NCBI GenBank assembly: GCA_002633005.1
Contig: NMRA01000305.1
Span: 280,195-344,112 of the forward strand
DNA: 63,918 bases
DNA from: Phoronis australis
Lineage: Eukaryota; Phoronida; Phoronidae
Direction of reading: 5' to 3'
Positions 20,901 to 32,100 of the stretch are shown here, one piece after another (position 1 is the stretch's first letter; each line of letters opens with the position of its first letter). The translations under genes were made by a program, and so were the position numbers. The notes beneath the pieces were generated by a model. The model ran no database searches. It saw only the letters and a program-made list of their open reading frames with translations, and was not told the origin of the DNA.

Positions 20901-23900
20901 CTTGGACATACACCAGAAGCTATCAGCCTCTATGTTATTTAAGTCTTCTGTTGCCACGGCTTCACTGATATCAACATTCTCTGTCTCTATATCTGAAAGC
21001 AGACCGGTCATTATAATTAAACCAGTCGGCACATACAACAGCAAAACATAATTTGTCAGTTATGGTCGTTATGAAGGTAACAAATTAAAGCCAGCGCTGC
21101 AACTTGAAACGTTAATAAGCTGAATATAAAAAACAAGAGCAACGCGGAGCGTTGAAATGCGCCCACAATTGCACCGCATACGGTATCCTTCTAGGGTTGT
21201 TTATTGGTACCATAAAGTGGCCAGTAGAGGGCATACTTTGCAAAATGGAAAGGAATGGTCCTTGTCTCCTCAATAGGCTAGGGGCAAAATGTGAGTAATC
21301 TTCATAATACAAGCACATCCTATACACCAGTTGCTTAAAGCACCACAGAAACATAGAATTAAAAACAAATTTACCAACATACGAGATTAGCACAGCATTA
21401 GAATGCNNNNNNNNNNNNNNNNNNNNNNNNNNNNNNNNNNNNNNNNNNNNNNNNNNNNNNNNNNNNNNNNNNNNNNNNNNNNNNNNNNNNNNNNNNNNNN
21501 NNNNNNNNNNNNNNNNNNNNNNNNNNNNNNNNNNNNNNNNNNNNNNNNNNNNNNNNNNNNNNNNNNNNNNNNNNNNNNNNNNNNNNNNNNNNNNNNNNNN
21601 NNNNNNNNNNNNNNNNNNNNNNNNNNNNNNNNNNNNNNNNNNNNNNNNNNNNNNNNNNNNNNNNNNNNNNNNNNNNNNNNNNNNNNNNNNNNNNNNNNNN
21701 NNNNNNNNNNNNNNNNNNNNNNNNNNNNNNNNNNNNNNNNNNNNNNNNNNNNNNNNNNNNNNNNNNNNNNNNNNNNNNNNNNNNNNNNNNNNNNNNNNNN
21801 NNNNNNNNNNNNNNNNNNNNNNNNNNNNNNNNNNNNNNNNNNNNNNNNNNNNNNNNNNNNNNNNNNNNNNNNNNNNNNNNNNNNNNNNNNNNNNNNNNNN
21901 NNNNNNNNNNNNNNNNNNNNNNNNNNNNNNNNNNNNNNNNNNNNNNNNNNNNNNNNNNNNNNNNNNNNNNNNNNNNNNNNNNNNNNNNNNNNNNNNNNNN
22001 NNNNNNNNNNNNNNNNNNNNNNNNNNNNNNNNNNNNNNNNNNNNNNNNNNNNNNNNNNNNNNNNNNNNNNNNNNNNNNNNNNNNNNNNNNNNNNNNNNNN
22101 NNNNNNNNNNNNNNNNNNNNNNNNNNNNNNNNNNNNNNNNTAAAAATGGCCACTAGGTGGCGCAAACTATGTCGAATCCATCCGAAAACGGCAGGATAGC
22201 GTCATCTCACTACTAGGTGCCTACATACCAAATTTCATGAAAATCCGTTCAGGACTTTTGAAGATACAAAGGTAAGCGTAAAAAACTAAAATTGCCACTA
22301 GGGGGCACACCGGTAGTCGGATCCGTCCGAAAGTTCGCACATGCCGTCCCATTCATGAATGGAACATATGTGCCAAATTTCATGAACGTATGTCAAAGGG
22401 TTTTGGAGATAGAGCCGCGGACGCCGGACGCCAGACGCCGGACGCCGGACGGACGCCGCCCGGACGGACGGACGGACGGACGGACGGACAGAGATGACGG
22501 CATAATGCGTCCACATATAAATATGTGGGCGCATAATAATTGCAGGCGGTCTGGTACACGTCTGCTACACGTTGTAGCAGACGTGCGAAGGCCCCTCAGT
22601 CGGGCCCGCTGCACTGATCTCGCAAATAAGCTGAGTAACCTATCCTACAGCCAAAAGATTATATTATGCAAAATCGTTAAAGTTTTCTAAAATATTGTTA
22701 CGTATTCGTTCTACGCAACTTAATTTTTTTTGCATGAAAATGATGAAAATCTTATTTTTGATGGACCTTTATGCTATAGCAGAGCATTTTAAACAATTCC
22801 TAAAAGGTTTTGGAGAACAATGCCTAAAGCATAGAATCTGAAAGTTTCACATGAGTCCAATCAATTTTTTTTGTGAAGTATGAAGTTCCGAAGTTAGCCA
22901 AAATTTTTTAACATGCGATTTAACTTCCAGCTACAGTCGAACATACCGTGGTCAATAAACTCTGACAAGAACACAACAAAGAAGGGTGTGACGAGATCGT
23001 TCATTCCCTGGACATAACCACTAGCAGGATGTCGAATGGCCCATATGAACAGAATGCGTTCAAATATCTGTGGAATAAATGCAACAAGATGAATGACATA
23101 CGTTCAAAACATTGCGAATTAACAGGGTCACATCATCAAGAGGTATTCCAGTATTCTGTGTAGATATTTGGCGGTTCTTCAACAAAGAGACATGACATAT
23201 TCGAAGGAGGTTCATCACTTAGCTATATACAAAAGTTTGTGTTATATATTTAGTGTTATGTATAACTACACTGGTAGAACAGAGTGGTTCGGTAATTTTC
23301 TGTGACAAGTGTAAGGCCACATTGGCAGACGAGTATGATTAATAAAAAGTTATATAAGTTATAATTAATGATGCCGACATTATACGACATTTCGATACTC
23401 CTCAACATCATCATCAGGTATACATAATACAGTACAGGGATGCAATAACACATATACAAAGGTGCGCAGAACGTATACCTTTTGAACAACTTCTTGTTGG
23501 AACATGGGTATTAAGGGGTTCATCCGCGGTACGTCTATGTGGATCTGTGTTGAGAGAACGGTTTATTAGAAAACACGAATGGAGCTTAATGGAAAGAATT
23601 AAAGGAATGAAAGGCTGATACAAAATGGAGAAATAGGCGTAGGCAATACTGACACAATGAAGGACCGGGGTTACACAAGCGTATAACTCCCATAAGTCGG
23701 ATAAAACCCGACTTAGACATTGTGACCAAAGTAAGGCAAAAATATGACTTATCTGAACGGTCGAATGTACAAACTAGAGCATCCGAGCTATGAAAAAATC
23801 TGAGTTTATCAATATCAGACTAATGTGAGTTTTACTAGAAGCTTATTTAACAGCGTCTTTCTCATGTGAGAAATGTGTCTGCTCAATGCTCGGTATCTCC

Positions 23901-26094
23901 GAAATGTCATTCGTTAAATTTCAGCAACTTGGCTTACTACACATGTTCACTTTATGGCAATAGTCTGAAAAAAGTGCCCGTACTTTGAGAACCAGTTTGA
24001 TGCACATTATTCAGTGGAGAAAACTGGGTCTCAAAATGCGGTCAAATTATACCATTACCCACTCTATGACAACACCACATCAGTAAGCAGAATATCAATC
24101 AAAATGAGAAAATTCTAAACGGCACGTATCAAGACCGACACCTCCTGTATTCAGGAGAGTTTGAATTCAGACCTTTGGAATTTCAACATAAATTTGAGTG
24201 CTAACTAAGAAGTGTCCAAAAGTATGCAAGCGAGACTTAAAACACATATCCATGGTTGAAGCACGTGCCACATGAAACTCTGAAAGGAATTCCAACCGAC
24301 CTGTCGAAACGTGGGAGAATGGAGATCGTCATCGCGAGTGTGGAAGTACTGCTCGATGAAGCTGAAATATTCTTGCCTTTTCCTCTCCAGAGTGGGCCGT
24401 CTTCTGTCCTGATTGGCTGGCAGGTAACCCTGAAAGACGCATTGCGACAGGTGCTGTACACGCCAAAGGTAATCATGCAAAATATCGTTTTCAATCGTGA
24501 CCGGTTACGACCCAACTTGAGGCGTTATGACGGGTTATTCTGAATACTGACAGATGAATCCACTTGCACTCAGTTGTCACAATTGGGAATTACAGATCAT
24601 TTAGTCATATTAGTATTGACGTGTACTGCATTCAGGCACACCCGAATTATTTAATACAACATAAAACCCTCAAAGAGAATGTCAAAGCTTAAAGTCTTAC
24701 ACTAAATTTGCTGCACGTTCATAAAAGTTAGATTAAAGTATAATTTAAAGTTAACCATCAAAAATCTGAATGTTTTGCATTTGATTCAGTAGGGATAATA
24801 CAGTGTTTTAGTTGTATTTTAATCTGTGCTAATCCTAGAAACTAATCCCTTCCTGACCCAGTAAGACCACATGTTGCATTTCTCAACTTACAGCCAATAT
24901 TTTCCATGTGACAGGCCTGACAGCATTAGATATACCGGACCAACAGGCCTTCTGTAATTGGTCTGAAAATACATAAAGCAGACGTTAGCCTCGTAACAGT
25001 TTAAAAAAACACATTTGTCCTTCAGCTGCTCACTATTTGGTCAAATTTAGCCATTCTTTGAAATAAAATAGACACACCATACACGATTCTATTGAAAATA
25101 ATGTGACATGAATGATGACAAATTCGTTCACAGCTACACCAAGAGGGTGCAAACCGTGCTTACCACACCCTGCAGAAAACTCTTACCTCGCAACATATAA
25201 ACCCTTGCGGAAAATTTTCACTGCAAGTGACCGAAAATACTACAGAGCACATAGAAACTGGGTCTGTGATAAGAGCCCGTAAGTTCGGGTTCGATGGTAA
25301 GAGTCTTTCTGAGAGTTGGAACAGTTTTTGTTGTGTGTGGTAATGGCACCCAACCCCGGAAAGTGTTGGTTTCCACCCCCTGGTGGTGAGTTTACATACT
25401 ATAGAGCACCAGCTGCAAGTCAACATTAATACTTCATATCCAATCATTCCAGCCTTGACTATTCAAAACACATAGGAGGTAACAAAACTAGTATCTCCTC
25501 AGCCAGGGCCATAAACCCTTTGCTTAGCTGTGTTTACATAAATAGGCCAGTTGAGACAGCTGTATGACTGAGAGCAGAGTTCACAAAGAACTACTTTCAC
25601 TGACCTTGCATGTCAATTTCAAAAAGCCTATTGTGTGTGAACGACGCCCATGATTTTCAACCATCCGCAAAATGCTAAGCCGCTATTCAGATTGGTTACC
25701 CCTCCAAGCCCAAAATGAATGTCTGAATAAAATCTCAATTTCACCATGCATCAATTGTATACTACCTTGCCACATAGTATTTCCTGTATTCTTGAAGTCA
25801 TGCACTCACCTAAATCTACACTAGGACCTGTCAATAGTTTCTGTAGTTTGTCGTATTTATTTAGACTCTGTTCCCTCTCTGGCAGGTGAGTCCTACGTAC
25901 AGGCACGACATGACCAGGATGTTGGAGTGAAGAAGAGACTCGACCCGTAGATGATGACTTCTTGGCTGCATTGCTGGGTTTGATGGCTGCAAGGACACAG
26001 TTTACAGCCAAACTAACACATCTTAGAAATGAAATCACAACACCAGAGCATTTACATTAGACTGTGCGGGAGACTGTAGGTGTATAGTCAGCTT

Positions 26095-26130
<36 letters not shown>

Positions 26131-29100
26131 GCGTGTGCGTGTGCGTGTGCGTGTGCGTGTGCGCGCGCGTGTGTGTGTCAGTTGTGATTCATTTCATTTT
26201 GTATTTTTCAAAAGCAATGATTTTGATCTATCTCTATCATGGAAAACAATTTAACACTGTTTCATAAAATGAGAATTCTATGGTGGCGTGTGTTATTAAA
26301 ATGGTGCGACGCATGTGTATACAAAGTGTAGTAGTGTGGGGATGTGGCAAAAAGTGGAATCATGGGAGATCAAATGAGGGAGGATTGCCTCTCGCAGCTT
26401 TGACAAAATGGACTGAAGTTATGTTTTGAGGTGCAGGTCATTTATGACAGGGTGGAAAAGGATGGGTTCAAGGACAGACAGCAGAGAGCACAGAGAGGGG
26501 TCAGAAGATTCCCCTTCTGTCATGTCAGTGATGAATTGATGACAGACGATGAAAATGTCCAATTTTGTTGAGTGGAGGAACTCCAAAGAACTCAAATTTA
26601 TTGACAAGTCTAGAGTTGAACTTAAAGGGCATTTAACCAGAGCGCTTTGAGGTATCTCACCACCCTAATCGAATTTTGAATTGTTGGTTCCCAAAATTCC
26701 TTCACTGCCAAGTTTTTAAGAGCTGCATTTCCCATTGCCAAATATATTTTGAGGATATAGAGAACATAGGGTGCAATCACTAAAAACACTATGATATTGT
26801 TATTTTCGGGTGAATTGTTATGAAACTTTCAGGGTAAGATGCACACATATTGTTTTATGATATCTTGAAATTATGACATCATGCTTGGGGCAGAGAATTC
26901 ACGATTTCAAGTGAAAAACACTGTCAACCATTAATGAAGGATTTTAGTTGAAGTACATGCCCCAACGGCCCCTCGTTTGACATTTTAAACTCGGAAACTG
27001 TCTCAGAATCGTTTAAATTTTGTTTCAATTAAACCTCAGCATCAGTCAATTTAGAGGCCATTGTATCAATACCAATTCAACAGGTAAGCTATAGACAGAC
27101 ATTCTGCCAAAAAGAAAAAAATCGAAAAAACTGAATTTTGTTTGGAATTAAATAAACCTGATGCCGTGCCATCTGTTAATGCTGATACAATGTAGTCATC
27201 GCCCATGAAATTTAAAACAAGAACGGGCACCTCAGTGATCAGCGCATTTGGCGGTGAATGGGTTACTCACTGAAAAGTGTGCTTGCCAGTGAAAAAGTTA
27301 AACAAACTTATGTCTCAGTTGTCTTTGAAAGCACCGTCTTACCTCTTGCTGTCTCTGTAGAGTTAGTTCGAGGTAACTGGGGCACCCTACCATCCCCTGT
27401 AGCACCGTGAGTGGCCGTCACCTTTGACATGTGACTGTGCAACACTGCCAGGGCCGTGGACTCCACATCGGCAATGTTCATTTTCACAGAGTTCATCGTC
27501 AGGTCATCGTCTGTGTCATCCCAAGCATCCAGTGTTTTTTCCTGATATTTTTGAAATGAGTCGCGCGGTTTCTCTTTCTTGGGCGACGCTAGCCGACTGA
27601 AATGAACGATCTGGACTCAACAATGTGTTCATTCAAGGTCAACGCAGACGGAAGGCAACGCATCTTCAATACAAACGAGCTCAGCAAATAACTCAGGTCT
27701 GCTGCAAAATGACCCTTAAAGACTTTGCCTTGCGAGGTGGTGAAGCAAACGCCTCACTTGTTGGATGTATTTTACCTGGCAGGGCATGACATAAGCGAGT
27801 ACACGTTCGAAAATACAAATAGAGAAAGCAAAACACAAGTAAGAAATTGACTTCACTGCGCATCTGTGCATCATTTTTTGTCATCACTTTTTACAATGCA
27901 GAAAACGCTATTACTCGTATTTTCAAAAGGGCATTTTTGCCTGAGTCAAGCGCTATGTAAATCCTACTAGGGTGAGTGTCTACCTCCTGTTCACAAGATC
28001 GGAGGTTCGAATCCCAGAAAAGACACAACTCGGTCTTAATGTGTGTAATGTCTATCAAGTAAATGGTCTCAGGTCTTTGGAACAAAGGGCAAGGCTGAGC
28101 GCCCTTCGCGCGTCTGATGCAACGTGTATCAGACGACTAGCACAGCATTTTTACAGTCGAAACACAAAATACCGGGAACTAAAGTAGGACGATTAACCCT
28201 GATTATGAAAAAGAAAATTTTTGGCATTTTAACATCTATACCACCAAAAATAACTCAGAGATCACGTCACACCAATTGTTTGTTGAGATTCATTTTTACC
28301 TGTCCAAACCCAAAATACTGATCTCTTTCTGTCATGGTGTAGAAGGAATCAGACTATATTTTGTGTGACTGAGCAACCTGACTTGTAAAAAGCATTTTCC
28401 AAAAGAAGAAAGTATGAACAAAATGTCTACATCACAAACTGATTAACAATTGGAAACAGAAATGTAAGATGCATCATCGGAGGCCAATCCAGTATTTTTT
28501 AAAAGGGGGGAGCGGATCAAGGATTTCCAAATCAACAATTTGAAAATTCCAGATTTGATATCACTAAAATGAAGGGAAAAAGGGATGTCCAGACCCCTTT
28601 GACCCTGTGGATTCGCCTATGATCGAGAATTGAGTGCAACCAGCAAAATATTAAGAGGCTGTAAGCACACAGTCCGACCAAGAAGTGAACTTTTGATCTG
28701 AGACCATTTACCGCGATCAAGTTATTTTCAACTTGTTCTTAACTCCGATGACAAATGATTTCTGGGTTTATACAGAATTCATAGTTCGTTATTTGTTGAG
28801 ACAATGCTCTGTACATATAATTTCACGCTGTGACAAGCCAACTTGTAGAGTCTGGTTTCGAGTATTTAACAAACAGTTCCTTTGAAGCCTTGACATCACC
28901 TCTAACTTGACTTTAAAAGAAACAATACCAGACCACTTTCAAAATGGAAAAAGGTCTAAATCAAAAGTTGATTTTTGTGGTACAAGCCAGTTTTGCAGCC
29001 ACTTTAACAATTTTATCATAATTTACGCAATACTAATGTAACTGAGACAAATTGCCGTCGCTTACAGAGACACCTACCTGCCAATCTTATCATGCATAGG

Positions 29101-32100
29101 TGGGTGCTGGGCACCATACACAGGCCTGCAACAACACAACAGTATTGTAATACACTTCAACAGTAGTAAATACATTTTTCTATTTATAACACAATGGCAG
29201 AAAAGAACAGAATTATTGTACATTACATCAAATTGCCATATAAGTTTTCGGTTTGTACTGTTCTGGTGTCCATTTTTAATTCTGACTTTAATAATTAGTA
29301 AAATCTTAATTTTGGCATTTGGGAATAACTAAAAAGTTAACAGATTTGTTCAAATAAAATTATTTGTATTTTGAAGGTCATTAAAGAAAACAGAATTTTA
29401 GGGCATATATAGGCACAACTATCCACTCTCATTCCGTATTCCATAAAATAGGCAAAATTTTCATTTAAATAGCTTTTTCCCACCCACCATTAGATTGTTG
29501 AACATTCTCAAACTAGAAGCTGTGAGTGCTCCCTCTGTTGGTGCATTTCATCATAGGATTAGTGGCTCAGATCATTCCCAAAAATATGACAGTGTACATG
29601 TTTGTTTTTAATCTACGCTATGCACCATCTCAACAGTTCCTTAATAGTGATACAGAACCTAAGCAGTCTGAGTTTACTAAGAACGACAGTAAACAAGAGC
29701 ATAAGCTAATTGGTAGGACTGGTTCAGAACACAGTATTGGAGAGAAGCGCAATTGGATTGATGCGCTTACTTTCATGGACAATTACGCACAGCAAATTAA
29801 ATGATTTCAAATAGTCTGAAGTACCACAATACCGACTACAGCCGTCTGGGAATAATTTCGACAATTAATTCTCTAAAAAATTATTGAGATGTTCCCAAAC
29901 CAAGAGTAAACGCACACATTGGCCATCACTAACAATCAACAATACAGTTTGTACCTACTGTTATTGCTAGATAGACTTCTGGATTTGTCAATGGATTGAA
30001 TAAAGCGATTGTTATTAAGGGAACTACACGTCACAGTTCAATGTCATTGACATATCATAGGTCAGATGCAGCTCCTTGACTAGCTTGTCCGGTTCATCCC
30101 AAGAAATTTGACACAATTTGAACAACTCCAAATCCTAAAAGGCACAGAGAACTATAGGAAGACTACGGCAGAGGAGGTGGAAAATATATGTGCTACGGGC
30201 CAGATTCCACAGCAGTGCCAGTGCACTGAGTGGATGTGTACTCAAGCTAGGTGTTGTGAATGTTGGTTTGTGTGGTCTCGTCTTTCGCCAACTTTTAAGT
30301 TCATTCCTCGTGGCTCTTTAGAGTCTTGTTTAGATGTTCTAGGTACAATGACTTAGATGCGTCAGTTTCATTTCTTATGACTAACAATGCTAAGCTTCAT
30401 AACAAGATGGATGAGTTGAAGTCTGACCTTATTGAAAATCGTAGGGAAGTATCAAACAATTTTAACAAGTTGTTTGCAATGTTACAGACACAGTCGCCGA
30501 AGCGACCTTCTCCATCTTCACCAAGAGTTTCACCAAGTTCATCTCCAGGAAGATCTTCTAATCCTCCTCCCAGGTGTTTCAGGTGTGGAAAGCTGGGTCA
30601 TTGTCAGTTGGCTTGTTGGAATTCTGCTTCACCTCGTTGAATGAATTTTGATGATTCGCCAGATTTAAACGAGTGTGGGCTGGGAGAAGAGGTCTAACCT
30701 CAGCTCGTACCAAATCTAAAGACCTCCCTGACAGCAAGAAAGTAGTTGGCCTGTTAGGTTTCTTGAAAAAGTCTGTTCAGAAATTCATGAAACTTACTGG
30801 TTCGACTGGGTCTTTCCTTTCCGAGACAGCTGAGTTATCTACTCAGACTGCTGGTGAGTTCTCTGTACCTTCAACTGAAGATGATAGTATTGTATCTAAT
30901 CCAGTAGATAGTATTGAAGTTCCAGACTCATCAGCTGTTAATATTGCATCTGATTCATTGATAACTCAAGACGTTGCAGTTACTGTTTCACAGAATGTCC
31001 CAATAACTCCAGGGGTGCTCTCTCAGCCTGACTTCATCCCAGACATGGCAGTGAGTGGGAATGTCTGTGTCTCTCCTGCAGCTTCGATTGGCGAGTCTGT
31101 TCCAGAGACCATGAAGATTAAGAAGAGTGCACTTGCATTTCTTCCCAAAGTACACGAATGTGTTGGAACTAGGCAAGTGATTACAAATCCTGACTGCAAT
31201 CCTATACTGGTAACTCAGTCACTTTTTCTGTGTGACCTTGACGAGACAGATTTCGGTCTGTCCATTTTTACTTCAGATAGTGCAGATAATGAAAATTTTG
31301 ATCTGAAACCAGATGGTTGTTTTATTTATAACAATACAACATCTCCAAATGTTTTAAATATTTCAGCTAAACAGTCCACAGATCCTGATCTTCTTTCAAT
31401 ATTAATCGTGAGGTCACGCAGCCGGTAGATCTCAGGTTCTCTCAACCATCCATTAATTTTCTGTAGTAGCTTACTGTGCTACCTTGCTGTTGCTTGTTGT
31501 TTTGTCCACTATATGTTCTTTGCTTGTTACTTGTTCATATGGTCCTAATGTTAAAAGTTGTTTTTAATATATAGTACAGTAAATTCTTCTAGTCCACAAT
31601 TTTTTTTGACCATACGAACCTTGTAACTAGTATTTTTCAATTTTTTCAGGTATCCCCACGTACTTTTGTGAAGTATTCAGTTTTTTTATTGTAAATCCGG
31701 CCACATAGGCTTTAGCTACATAGTATTTTTCGTAGTATAGTTCTTAATTTTTCATTACTTGTGTATTAGACATTGGTCAGTTTATTTTTTACTATTTCAT
31801 TGGTTAAGGGGGGAGTAAAGGTTGGGTGGTGTTTTTTTCTATCATTCTTCTATTTAGGGAGGGGAGGAATGTTGTGAATGTTGGTTAGTGTGGTCTCGTC
31901 TTTTGTGTTGTCTCGTGTGTTCGTGTCCGTCAGTGGCCAGATGTTGTGAGTTTTAGTATTGTCACATGACTGGGGAATCATGGGATGCGCTCTCTTCGTC
32001 TGGTCCTGCTAAGTGCAGGACGCCTGCGTTGAGGCTCTCCATATCAAGCTTTCATATGAGTAAAGGTAGGCTGTACAAGAACCTGTGTATTAAATCACAA

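Noticed and set aside
21398-22165. Long open frames on both strands
   Set aside because: They consist of the N gap.
22292-22690. Open frame with repeated Arg-Pro-Asp/Gly (PDGRTDGRTDRD)
   Set aside because: It is a translation of the GGAC microsatellite and flanking repeat copy B and occurs in all forward and reverse copies; no gene.
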